From assembly GCA_903914955.1 (NCBI GenBank), contig CAIWRB010000374.1:1-50020 (forward strand): 50,020 bases of DNA, in the 5' to 3' direction. The position numbers and the translations under genes are program-made. This document shows positions 9,870 through 17,643 of the stretch, piece after piece (the stretch's first letter is position 1; each line of letters begins with the position of its first letter). The notes below the pieces were generated by a model. The model searched no databases. It was given only the letters and a program-made list of their open reading frames with translations, and was not told the DNA's origin. This DNA is from an uncultured Chloroflexota bacterium (GTDB taxonomy: Bacteria; Chloroflexota; Anaerolineae; Anaerolineales; Villigracilaceae).

Positions 9870-9980
9870 AGTTTCTAATTTAAATCTAATATTCAAACGC
9901 AATTGTTCATCGTGCTGTCATGTTGAAGACGTAGAATAAAAGAATAAGATGCAAAGAACAAGCATCGCATTCTCCCTCCA

Positions 9981-10014
9981 GAAAATCCGAAGTCCGGGCA
10001 GACTTCGGATTTTC
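9981..10014 (-). terminator. Intrinsic terminator of the FAD oxidoreductase operon
   Basis: A perfect 14-bp stem (GAAAATCCGAAGTC with its complement) surrounds a 6-base loop and lies 3 bases past the stop codon of the minus-strand oxidoreductase gene. Read on the minus strand, the hairpin ends in GGATTTTC. About 110 bases with no recognisable content separate it from the plus-strand terminator. Confidence 0.8.
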
Positions 10015-10017
10015 GTT

Positions 10018-11295
10018 TTAATTCAACATCATCCGCGCCGCTTTTCTTCCGATCTCCACTGCGAAATTCGTTCCCCGATCCCACGGATAGACCTGACTCA
10101 TCGATGCAAAATATAATCCTTCGATCGGAGTTTGTATCTCCGGAATATTTCTTGAATGATTCACCAACGGCACGGGCTGTGCATAATTTGTTTTGTGCAC
10201 CCAAATCTTCTTCACCCACCCGCGCGAAAATTCAGGATTAAACTTTTGAAACGCCGGGATAAATCTTTCTAACAATTCATCATCGCTCATTGAAAAATAT
10301 TCATGGCCCAACTCGAGATAATCACCGGCATACACGATATGATCGCCGCCGAAATTTTCCTTGGGCACAAAATTCGTGTGCTCCACTAGCGCCAAAAACG
10401 GATAGCCTTCATCCTTCGGCACGTTGAACCAGTAATAGCCGTCCTTTGAAAGCGAATATTTCAGCGCCAGCGTCATCACCACCGCACCCATCGATTTCAA
10501 TTCAAGCAAACCTTTTAAATAACCTTCAGGAAGATCTGGACATAACCTTGCCATGAGATTCGGCGATGTAGTGACAAGAACTTTATCGAAGGATTCGCCG
10601 CCCACGGTCAGACTACCCGTCGATTGATCCTTTTTAATAGACTTGATCTGCGCGTTGAATTTTATCTCCACGCCCAGCTCCCGTAGTTTTTCCGCAAACA
10701 GATCAGCGAACTTCTGAAAGCCACCTTCGAATGTGCCGAGCCGTGTGGTGCGTGCATGGATACGCGCCCACATCCACGCCATATTGACATCTTTATAAAA
10801 GGGGCCAAATTTTCCTAAAAGTAAGGGCTTCCACATCTGCTCGTAAACCTGTCTACCCGCGTATTTTAACATCCACTCATCGGCAGTGACTTTTTCCAGC
10901 GCGCGCCAGTTGTTCGTCAGGCGCAGAAACAATCCGACGAAACCGAATCTAATTTTGTTCAGACCAAACCCAAGTCCGGGAAAGCGAAGCGCGTTGAGAA
11001 TTGAGTCAAAGGGATACCATTTATTTTTGTACAGCATCACTGTAAATGGACGGGGAAATTTTACTTTATCCTCCAACCCCAGCTCGCGGATCAATCCCAG
11101 CATTTCCGAGTCACTTTGAAACCAGTGATGATAGAACTTCTCGACCGACCAATCCCAGTGCGGCTCCTTGAAACCGGAAGCCAATCCGCCCACATACTCA
11201 GCGGATTCAAAAATGGTCACAACATGTCCTGCTTTTTTTAGATCGTATGCGGCGACCATGCCGCTGTATCCAGCCCCAATAATTGCGATTTTCAT
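10018..11295 (-). CDS. FAD-dependent oxidoreductase (protoporphyrinogen oxidase/amine oxidase-like)
   Basis: A 425-residue flavoprotein with an N-terminal dinucleotide-binding GAGYSG at 7-12, followed by an ESAEYVGGLA segment that binds the ribose, and a C-terminal FAD-contact motif (WDRGTNFAVEIGRKAA). Members of this NAD(P)/FAD superfamily branch are often annotated as HemY-like, but no heme genes are near. The aromatic-rich region FYHHWFQSD is typical of a subgroup found beside glycan genes. The substrate is unknown. A GAGGA ribosome site precedes the ATG. It lies 18 bases downstream of a UPF0104/AglD-like membrane protein, so the two are probably one operon acting on a polyprenol- or lipid-linked molecule (inference). 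Confidence 0.82.
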   Translation of the reverse strand: MKIAIIGAGYSGMVAAYDLKKAGHVVTIFESAEYVGGLASGFKEPHWDWSVEKFYHHWFQSDSEMLGLIRELGLEDKVKFPRPFTVMLYKNKWYPFDSILNALRFPGLGFGLNKIRFGFVGLFLRLTNNWRALEKVTADEWMLKYAGRQVYEQMWKPLLLGKFGPFYKDVNMAWMWARIHARTTRLGTFEGGFQKFADLFAEKLRELGVEIKFNAQIKSIKKDQSTGSLTVGGESFDKVLVTTSPNLMARLCPDLPEGYLKGLLELKSMGAVVMTLALKYSLSKDGYYWFNVPKDEGYPFLALVEHTNFVPKENFGGDHIVYAGDYLELGHEYFSMSDDELLERFIPAFQKFNPEFSRGWVKKIWVHKTNYAQPVPLVNHSRNIPEIQTPIEGLYFASMSQVYPWDRGTNFAVEIGRKAARMMLN

Positions 11296-11313
11296 TTTTC
11301 CTCGTTTGTACGA

Positions 11314-12318
11314 TTAATTTTTTGTTTCTTCCCTCAATGAATCGTTCCACTTCAAGCCTTCACGCGTCATGTAATATGCGCCAAGCAAAGTAATGGGCAG
11401 CCAGAGCGCTACGTGCAAGGTGAGTGTGTATCCCGCGGCTGTGGCTTGATCCACTCCATAGGCGGTGAGGACTGCGATGCCCGGCGCGTCAAATGTGCCA
11501 ATGTAGCCCGGCGCGGATGGAATGGTGGTGGCGAGGTTGACAATGCCGTTCATCAACATCAACGCGAAGAAAGACACGTTGAAATTAAAAGCGTGCATCA
11601 CGAACCAGTATTTGCCCGTCTCCAACAGCCATATGATGACCGAGGTGAGGAAGACCATCAACACATTAAAGGGGGAACGCAGCGCAGCGAGTCCGTCCAA
11701 GAACTTATTCATGATGCCAATAATTTTGTCATGCATTTTTTTGGGCGTGAGGCGCCCGATCATCCAATGGCCGATCTTTGCAGTGACCTGCGGAAACATG
11801 GCCGCCAGCAGAAAAAAGAATAGCGCGCCAAGAAAAATGCCTGTGCCAACAACCGCCACCTGTTGAATGTTCCCCACAAAGCCAGATGCGCTGGTTAGTT
11901 TCGCAAGCTCTGATAAATTAACAAAAATAAACGCCAGCATCACCACGCCGTCAAAAATACGCTCGACGATAATGGTGGCAAGCGATGCTGAGACGGGCAC
12001 ACCTTCTTTTCGTTTCAATATAACAGCGCGTAATACTTCACCTGCGCGCGCGGGATAAATATTATTGCCCATATAGCCGATCGTGGTAATGGGGAACATT
12101 GTTTTCGTGGGGATTTCCTTGATGGGCCTAAGCAAATAATGCCAGCGCCAGGCACGCACCCAAACACCGATGAAATACACACCGATCCCTGGGATCAACC
12201 AGAAATAATTTGCTTTTTGAACGGTGCCCCAAAATTCAGTAAGTTTTAATCCACGCAGGGAAAGCCAGATAAAGACGATGCTGATTAGCACCCCAAGCCA
12301 AAATTGCCATTTTTTCAT
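11314..12318 (-). CDS. Lysylphosphatidylglycerol synthase TM-region/UPF0104 (AglD-like) membrane protein
   Basis: About 334 residues with eight or so membrane helices. The family signature appears in YPARAGEVLRAVILKR followed by ATIIVERIFDG. Relatives are the membrane half of MprF and the archaeal AglD region; a flippase role for lipid-linked substrates is commonly proposed. The ATG at 12318 is chosen over a TTG at 12336. A TACAAT box lies 8 bases before it and there is no ribosome site, consistent with a leaderless mRNA. It is the first gene of a two-gene operon with the FAD oxidoreductase. Confidence 0.85.
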   Translation of the reverse strand: MKKWQFWLGVLISIVFIWLSLRGLKLTEFWGTVQKANYFWLIPGIGVYFIGVWVRAWRWHYLLRPIKEIPTKTMFPITTIGYMGNNIYPARAGEVLRAVILKRKEGVPVSASLATIIVERIFDGVVMLAFIFVNLSELAKLTSASGFVGNIQQVAVVGTGIFLGALFFFLLAAMFPQVTAKIGHWMIGRLTPKKMHDKIIGIMNKFLDGLAALRSPFNVLMVFLTSVIIWLLETGKYWFVMHAFNFNVSFFALMLMNGIVNLATTIPSAPGYIGTFDAPGIAVLTAYGVDQATAAGYTLTLHVALWLPITLLGAYYMTREGLKWNDSLREETKN

Positions 12319-12326
12319 AGGCGCTG

Positions 12327-12332
12327 ATTGTA
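12327..12332 (-). promoter_or_regulatory. Putative -10 box, leaderless spacing (UPF0104 gene)
   Basis: TACAAT on the minus strand ends 8 bases before the ATG at 12318. No Shine-Dalgarno sequence is present. The -35 region is weak (TCATCA at 17 bases). Confidence 0.45.
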
Positions 12333-12378
12333 CCAAAGGAAAGGATGAGTGATGAAATGAGTGCCGAAATCATTCGGA

Positions 12379-12384
12379 TATAAT
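12379..12384 (+). promoter_or_regulatory. Putative -10 box of the YitT-family gene
   Basis: TATAAT lies 34 bases before the ATG at 12419. The leader includes AAGGA 7 bases before the start, so this gene looks conventionally led, unlike its divergent neighbour. No good -35 is visible. Confidence 0.4.
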
Positions 12385-12418
12385 GATTTGAGCGTTGAAA
12401 AAATAAAAAGGATTTTTT

Positions 12419-13303
12419 ATGGAAAAATACTGGCCTTACCTCAAAGACTATCTTGTCATCGCATTCGCTTCGCTGATTCAGGCGGCCAGTTTGCGGATAT
12501 TTTTTGTCCCTGCGAATCTGGCATCTGGCGGCGTGAGCGGTATCGCGCAGTTGATCAATCACTTTACAGGCTGGCCGATCGGCTTGATGGTGTTGATCGG
12601 GAATATTCCATTATTACTGCTTGGCTGGCGCTTTCTGGGCGGCCGCCGCTTTGCATTGCGAACCGCGGCGGCAATTGTCACTTATTCGCTGCTCACAGAT
12701 CTGCTTTTGAAAATCCCGATCTTTACTTACTACACAAATATTTTGATCAATGACTTAAAAGGCGACATTTTTCTCAACTCTTTATATGGTGCGATCATCG
12801 GCGGTATCGGGTATGGACTGGTCTACCGCGCCCGCGGCACAAGCGGCGGCTCGGATATTCTGGCTCGTATCCTCAATAAATGGCGCGGAATTCCAATGAC
12901 GCAAAGTTATTTGATGGTGGATACCGCAGTCATTTTAGCGGCGGGATTTGTGTTTGACTGGAAACATGCTTTATACGCGATGATCACGTTATACGTCAGC
13001 GGGCTGGTTTCAGAGACGGTACTCGAAGGCGGCGGAACTGTCCGCACGGCGATGATCGTCACGAACAATCCTAAAGAAGTTTCAGCAAGAGTGATCGAAG
13101 ATCTTGAGCGCGGCGTAACCTATCTGGAAGGACGCGGCGCTTACACGGGCAATTCACGACCCGTTTTATATTGTGTGGTTTCACGCGCAGAAGTTGTAAC
13201 GCTAAAAACGATCGTTAACGAAATCGACCCCGAAGCATTTATGGTGATCGGGGTCGCGCATGAAGCATTGGGAGAAGGCTTTAGGCCGTTGAAGGGACAC
13301 TAA
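12419..13303 (+). CDS. YitT family membrane protein (DUF161 + DUF2179)
   Basis: A 294-residue protein with five or six N-terminal membrane helices, including the conserved NLASGGVSGIAQL and a Gly-rich RGTSGGSDILARIL segment. A cytoplasmic DUF2179 domain follows (about 215-290; YLEGRGAYTGNSRPVLYC and AFMVIGVAHEALGEGF). YitT proteins are widespread in Gram-positive bacteria and Chloroflexi, and their transported substrate is unknown. The gene is monocistronic and convergent with era. The family assignment is firm. Confidence 0.9.
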   Translation: MEKYWPYLKDYLVIAFASLIQAASLRIFFVPANLASGGVSGIAQLINHFTGWPIGLMVLIGNIPLLLLGWRFLGGRRFALRTAAAIVTYSLLTDLLLKIPIFTYYTNILINDLKGDIFLNSLYGAIIGGIGYGLVYRARGTSGGSDILARILNKWRGIPMTQSYLMVDTAVILAAGFVFDWKHALYAMITLYVSGLVSETVLEGGGTVRTAMIVTNNPKEVSARVIEDLERGVTYLEGRGAYTGNSRPVLYCVVSRAEVVTLKTIVNEIDPEAFMVIGVAHEALGEGFRPLKGH

Positions 13304-13342
13304 CTCTCATCCCTTTGGCAGAGGTCCACAGGGCGAGGGCTT
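13304..13342. repeat. Degenerate CCCT-type palindromic repeat between yitT and era
   Basis: The 39-base gap contains CTCTCATCCCTTTGG and CCACAGGGCGAGGG, arms of an imperfect inverted repeat (CCCT/AGGG-rich). The composition resembles the repeat embedded in the giant YYY gene at 40786-40834. It may act as a shared transcription stop for the two convergent genes, but no T-run is present. Confidence 0.35.
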
Positions 13343-14251
13343 TCACTTTCTCTTGATATACCCAAACTGATTCAACATATTTTGATTGTCGCGCCAATCC
13401 TTTGAAACCTTCACGCGCACTTCGAGAAAAATTTTTCGCCCGCCCATTTCTTCGATCTCTTTACGTGCGGCACTTCCAATAGACTTCAACATCTTGCCGC
13501 CTTCGCCGATGACAATTCCCTTTTGTGATTCGCGTTCCACAAAAATCGTCGCGGCGATGTAGGCCATGCCATTCTCGCGCTCCTTGAATTCGTCAATACG
13601 AACGGCTAAGCTATGCGGCACTTCATCGCGCAATATTTTCAGGCAAGATTCGCGGATGAGGTCTGCGGCGATGTCGCGCTCATACGAGTCGGTCACTTGT
13701 TCTTCGGGATAATCGGGAGGCCGCTCTGGGAGCATGCTGATCAGTTTCTCGCGCAGTTCATCCAGCCCAATCTTTTTCGTAGCGGATACTTTCATCGCCT
13801 CGGCATGATTCAATAATTTGACATATTCCGCGCTGTTGGCAGATTCTTCGTCAGCGCTGGGAATGTCAATTTTGTTTAAGACCAGCAATCGTTGAGCACG
13901 AAGCGGAAGCTTGTTGAGCAGGTCAGCGATACGGATGTCATCTTCGGTGGGTTGATCAGAAGAATCCACCAGCCAGATAATTACATCCACGCCATCTGCG
14001 GCTTCTTCAGCTTCGTAGTTTAGAAATTCGCCCAGTTTATGGCGGGCTTGATGAATGCCAGGCGTATCCACAAAAACGAGTTGGGCGTTTTCGAGGCTGA
14101 GGATACCAAGCTGACGGCGGCGCGTGGTCTGTGGACGCGGCGATACAGCGGCGACCTTTTGCCCAAGCAGTGCGTTGAGCAAAGTGGACTTGCCCACGTT
14201 GGGGCGTCCGAGAATGGCGATAAAACCTGAATGATGTTCTGCGCTGGTCAT
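13343..14251 (-). CDS. era: GTPase Era
   Basis: A 302-residue GTPase that assists 16S rRNA 3'-end maturation and 30S assembly. The G1 motif GRPNVGKS is at 15-22, the G3 DTPG and G4 NKID motifs follow in order, and a C-terminal KH domain carries GEGGKMLKSIG. The start at 14251 is fixed by a 4-base ATGA overlap with the stop of the upstream EamA gene. A longer TTG-initiated reading from 14269 is possible but less likely. No DNA-repair or rRNA genes adjoin it. The call is very secure. Confidence 0.95.
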   Translation of the reverse strand: MTSAEHHSGFIAILGRPNVGKSTLLNALLGQKVAAVSPRPQTTRRRQLGILSLENAQLVFVDTPGIHQARHKLGEFLNYEAEEAADGVDVIIWLVDSSDQPTEDDIRIADLLNKLPLRAQRLLVLNKIDIPSADEESANSAEYVKLLNHAEAMKVSATKKIGLDELREKLISMLPERPPDYPEEQVTDSYERDIAADLIRESCLKILRDEVPHSLAVRIDEFKERENGMAYIAATIFVERESQKGIVIGEGGKMLKSIGSAARKEIEEMGGRKIFLEVRVKVSKDWRDNQNMLNQFGYIKRK

Positions 14252-15123
14252 ATTTCCCTTTGTTTCCAATTTGTGACAGCCAAGCTGGCGATAATGAGAA
14301 TAGCTCCTGCAAGAATCTGCCAGGTCAGTTCTTCGTGGAGGAAGAACACTCCGAGGGTAACACCGCCCAATGGAAAGAGGTAGGTCACCATGGTTGCGCG
14401 TGTCGGCCCGATTTCATGGATCAGGTAATAAGCCAGAATAAATGCAACGCCCGATCCGAATATGCCCAGCCATAAAAGGGCAATCCATACAATTGAAGTG
14501 TGAGGAACTTTAACAGGCGCTTCAAGAAAAAATGTTCCAAGCCACATGATCGCGGTTGCTGAAACTAAAGGCCCCGCGCTGCGGAAAATGCCAGGTGTAT
14601 TCTCTGTAAACTTACGCGCGTAAATCGAACTGCCTGCATAAAATACGCAAGCCAAAATGACAGCGGCTTGCCCAGGTAGGGAGCTGGACGAAGCCCCGAT
14701 ATCCCTGCTCATTAGTACAACTACACCTGCAAAGCCGACCAGCAGACCAACTACTTTTGGAACGGTCATTTTGTCGTCATGCAGAAGGAAGTGGGCAACC
14801 ACGATGGTGAAGAGTGGAACGGTTGCATCGAGGATGGAAGCAACACCCGAGTCGATGGATAATTCTCCCCACGAGATAAGGAAAAAGGGAATGGCTATAT
14901 TTGTCACTCCCAACACAAGCAGGGGCAACCATTCCTTGAAACTCGATGGCCAGGATGTGCGTTGAATGAGGATCACAACAACTCCAAATAAGAGCCCGAA
15001 TAGAACCCGATAAGCGACCAAAGTGATGGGTCCCATTTCCTGTACGGCGATCTTGATCCACAGGAAGGAAGAGCTCCAAATAGCCCCGAGCGAAAGAAAA
15101 GCGACCCAATGTTTTGTTTTCAA
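14248..15123 (-). CDS. EamA/DMT-superfamily permease
   Basis: A 291-residue protein with ten predicted helices formed by two EamA repeats (about 5-140 and 150-285), typical of small-metabolite exporters of the RhaT/YdcZ type. The substrate cannot be inferred. It starts with TTG, preceded by AGGAG at 4-5 bases, and no better ATG is available. The stop codon overlaps the era start (ATGA), so the two genes are translationally coupled although no functional link is apparent. Confidence 0.88.
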   Translation of the reverse strand: MKTKHWVAFLSLGAIWSSSFLWIKIAVQEMGPITLVAYRVLFGLLFGVVVILIQRTSWPSSFKEWLPLLVLGVTNIAIPFFLISWGELSIDSGVASILDATVPLFTIVVAHFLLHDDKMTVPKVVGLLVGFAGVVVLMSRDIGASSSSLPGQAAVILACVFYAGSSIYARKFTENTPGIFRSAGPLVSATAIMWLGTFFLEAPVKVPHTSIVWIALLWLGIFGSGVAFILAYYLIHEIGPTRATMVTYLFPLGGVTLGVFFLHEELTWQILAGAILIIASLAVTNWKQREI

Positions 15124-15142
15124 TTTACTCCTAAAAAATTAA

Positions 15143-15204
15143 TAACCACGAAAGGCACAAAAATGGGAATAGGCTTTTCGTGCTCTTCGCATCTTTCGTG
15201 GTTA
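15143..15204. repeat. 12-bp perfect inverted repeat around elp3 stop (TTCGTGG type)
   Basis: TAACCACGAAAG (15143-15154) and its exact complement (15193-15204) flank 38 bases that hold a further nested GCAC...GTGC pairing. The right arm includes the elp3 stop codon. CCACGAAGG/CTTCGTGG-type repeats are seen dispersed in many bacterial genomes. It could fold as a long hairpin that ends the elp3 transcript before the eamA start. Confidence 0.6.
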
Positions 15205-16857
15205 GCTTATCTTCTTCACCAAATAATACTCGCCGCGTTCAAAGCCGCGATCTAAATAGTAGTGACGTGTTCCAATGGCGGAAATAACAGCGAGTTTCTC
15301 AAAACCGTTTTTGCGCACTACGTTTTCCGCTTCTTCGAGCAGACGTGTTCCAAGCCCCAGATGTTGAGCTGCGCCAGATTGTTCCGTGCCTACTGCGAGC
15401 GATTGTCCATAGACATGCACTTCGCGAATGAGCGCCGCGTTATCAAGATCAGACATGCCTGTCAGGGTCGTATTTTTTACGGGCAATGACAAACGGATAA
15501 AACCCGCAAGCCCATCATCAAGAGTGACGAATGAAATAAAATGTTCCTCGGCTGTGCCGGCCTGATAAGTGAGATCGTCAAGGCGCAGGGTTTTTGAGTC
15601 GACAGTTTTGCCGCGCACTTCACGACAGCGCACACATTCACAGATCGTGCCGCGCTTTTTCATGATCGCCTGAATATCCTGTCGCAGACTGGTGCGCGAA
15701 TTTCCTTCCACAACATTATTGCCCGGAATATCACGGATCACGCGGTTGACTCGGCAATAACGCGGAATAGTTGGTTTGATATCCGCGATCAGGTCAACCA
15801 ATTCTTCAGTGGTGTACGGATGGAATTCTCCGCGCCGCCAGTATTCATATAACTCAGCATTCGCGAGCAATTGATTCGGGTAAATTTTTATTTCATCGGG
15901 ACAGAAATCCTGCCAGAATTCCGCGAAATCTTCGCGGTCTGATTCGGGAGTCGCACCTAAAAGATTCGGCATCCAATGTAGAACGATCTTGAAACCAAAG
16001 GCGCGAAGCATGGCAGTGGCTTTACGTGTACATTCCACATCATGTCCGCGCTTGTTAATCTGTAAAATATGATCGTCAAAACTTTGCGCGCCCATTTGTA
16101 CTTTGGTCACGCCAAGGTGACGCAGCCAGCGTAATTCATCTGGATTAATTTCGTCGGGACGAGTCTCGATCACGAGTCCCACATTACGGTGGATCGCAGT
16201 TTCATTGACAGCTTGCGCCAAAGAAATATTTACTCCAACAGTTTCCAGTTTATCGCTGTGATCTCGAAGTGCGCCTCTTTCGATTTCGTTCATCGCATCG
16301 AAACAACGTTTAATAAACCACTCTTGATAATCACGCCGATAAGACGACCACGTCCCGCCGAGGATCAGCAACTCGATCTTTTCTGTAGGATGTCCCAGAT
16401 TCTCAAGCGCGCGGATCCGCGCGTGCACTTGCTCATACGGATCGAATTGATGCTCGAGCGCGCGCATCGCGCCAGGTTCATCAGGCAGATAACTCTTCGG
16501 CATCCGCACATCTGTGGGGCAGAAGATACACTTGCCGGGGCAGGGATACGGCTTCGTTAAAACGGTAACAGTGGTCACGCCCGAAAGAGTTCGCATGGGT
16601 TTCATGCGTATCTTTTCCAGCAAGGCTCGATCCGCCTCAACATCGCCCGACGCCAGCATTTGGTTATATGCGGCCACCAGCGCGGCCTTTGTCAGGTAGC
16701 CTCCGCCATGCTGCGCATCCAGCGGATGAGAGCGCAGAGCACGCATCACATCCATCCCTTCGCGGATCTCATCCAACACATGCTGAGCCAGCGCAAGTTT
16801 CTCTGACGTAAGGTTGTTAAATTTTTTCCAGCGTTGTCTTCGTTCGGAAATTTCCAT
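15202..16857 (-). CDS. elp3: Elp3-type tRNA U34 modification enzyme (radical SAM + GNAT)
   Basis: A 551-residue bacterial Elp3. In eukaryotes this enzyme makes the carboxymethyl group on wobble uridine 34 of tRNA. An N-terminal tRNA-binding part (1-95) is followed by a radical-SAM domain whose cluster cysteines are Cys106, Cys110 and Cys113 (CX3CX2C). KVQMGAQSFDD and a MPNLLGATPESD segment are typical of the family. The C-terminal GNAT domain ends in LGLGTRLLEEAE and AIGTRHYYLDRGFERG. A Chloroflexi Elp3 (Dehalococcoides) is a well-studied relative. It is divergently transcribed, across 56 bases, from a Trm9/ALKBH8-like methyltransferase, which suggests further processing of the same modification. 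Confidence 0.93.
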   Translation of the reverse strand: MEISERRQRWKKFNNLTSEKLALAQHVLDEIREGMDVMRALRSHPLDAQHGGGYLTKAALVAAYNQMLASGDVEADRALLEKIRMKPMRTLSGVTTVTVLTKPYPCPGKCIFCPTDVRMPKSYLPDEPGAMRALEHQFDPYEQVHARIRALENLGHPTEKIELLILGGTWSSYRRDYQEWFIKRCFDAMNEIERGALRDHSDKLETVGVNISLAQAVNETAIHRNVGLVIETRPDEINPDELRWLRHLGVTKVQMGAQSFDDHILQINKRGHDVECTRKATAMLRAFGFKIVLHWMPNLLGATPESDREDFAEFWQDFCPDEIKIYPNQLLANAELYEYWRRGEFHPYTTEELVDLIADIKPTIPRYCRVNRVIRDIPGNNVVEGNSRTSLRQDIQAIMKKRGTICECVRCREVRGKTVDSKTLRLDDLTYQAGTAEEHFISFVTLDDGLAGFIRLSLPVKNTTLTGMSDLDNAALIREVHVYGQSLAVGTEQSGAAQHLGLGTRLLEEAENVVRKNGFEKLAVISAIGTRHYYLDRGFERGEYYLVKKIS

Positions 16858-16901
16858 GATTATTTTTACCCTATACCAATAACGTGCGTGGATTATACCG
16901 T

Positions 16902-16907
16902 TATAAT
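16902..16907 (+). promoter_or_regulatory. Putative -10 box, leaderless spacing (Trm9-like gene)
   Basis: A perfect TATAAT ends 6 bases before the ATG at 16914 and no Shine-Dalgarno sequence is present. The opposite strand of the same 56-bp gap carries a second TATAAT (16892-16897) facing elp3, so the two genes may share this short divergent promoter region. Confidence 0.5.
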
Positions 16908-16913
16908 GCCGCT

Positions 16914-17642
16914 ATGAATTCCAGCACCGCACAGCAGCTCCTTAAGATCAACCGCGAATTTTACGATCGTTTTCGAGAGTCTTTTTCCGCCACGCGTCAG
17001 CGCCTGCAACCGGGCGTAAAAAAAATTCTTGGGACAATTCAAGCGGATGTCTCCGTTTTGGATCTGGGATGCGGCAACGGGAATTTCCTGCGCGAGCTCA
17101 GCAGACGTGGCCACAAAGCAGATCTTCTCGGCGTAGACTTTAGCCTGCCTCTGCTTCGAGATGCAGAATCCCAACCCGAGGAATTTTCTGCCAGATTCTT
17201 GGAAATTGATATTACTAAGTTATCAGTTATCAGCAATCAGTCTCTGATACCTGATAACTGGTCACTGATCACTGCTTTCGCCATGTTACATCATATCCCA
17301 TCAACTGAAATGCGTTTGGATATTTTGCGGACGGTTCGTAAATTATTGAAAACGGATGGGCGATTAATTTTATCCAACTGGCAGTTCTTGAACAGCGAAA
17401 AACTCAAGTCACGTATTCAAGCCTGGGACAAAGTTGGAATTGCTGATAGTGATTTAGATGCGGGAGATTATTTACTGGATTGGCGAAGCGGGGGCGAGGG
17501 CTTGCGATACGCGCATCATTTCACAACGCAGGAACTGCTTGCGCTGGCAGAACAGGCCAAAATGCGCGTGATCGATTCTTTTTCATCGGATGGCGATGGA
17601 GGCAATCTGGGATTGTATCAAGTGTGGTCGCCGACCACCTGA
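16914..17642 (+). CDS. Trm9/ALKBH8-like SAM-dependent methyltransferase
   Basis: A 242-residue class I methyltransferase. SAM motif I VLDLGCGNG is at 48-56. Beyond the fold, several segments match eukaryotic Trm9 and the ALKBH8 methyltransferase domain: FYDRFRESFSATR at the N-terminus (Trm9 has VYNEIAPHFSQTR), AMLHHIPSTEMR (ALKBH8 has AVIHHFATAERR), a GDYLLDW that aligns with DVLVPW, and the C-terminal RYAHHFTTQELLALAEQA aligning with RYYHVFREGELEGACR. Those enzymes methylate carboxymethyl-uridine 34 to mcm5U. The neighbouring divergent gene is elp3, which would make that substrate. The start at 16914 follows a TATAAT by 6 bases. Residues 102-120 are encoded by a palindromic repeat. The specific function is inferred by alignment from memory. 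Confidence 0.72.
   Translation: MNSSTAQQLLKINREFYDRFRESFSATRQRLQPGVKKILGTIQADVSVLDLGCGNGNFLRELSRRGHKADLLGVDFSLPLLRDAESQPEEFSARFLEIDITKLSVISNQSLIPDNWSLITAFAMLHHIPSTEMRLDILRTVRKLLKTDGRLILSNWQFLNSEKLKSRIQAWDKVGIADSDLDAGDYLLDWRSGGEGLRYAHHFTTQELLALAEQAKMRVIDSFSSDGDGGNLGLYQVWSPTT
17218..17273. repeat. Palindromic TATCAG/CTGATA repeat inside the Trm9-like gene
   Basis: A 56-base imperfect palindrome made of TTATCAG, AATCAG, CTGATA and CACTGATC units lies wholly inside the reading frame and keeps it open, encoding SVISNQSLIPDNWSLI. In relatives this position is a short loop before the HH motif. It looks like a small mobile palindromic element tolerated in frame. Confidence 0.65.
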
Positions 17643-17643
17643 G

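Noticed and set aside
10018-11295. Calling the FAD enzyme protoporphyrinogen oxidase
   Set aside because: The fold fits, but no heme genes are near and the neighbour is a lipid/glycan-type membrane protein; kept as a general oxidoreductase.
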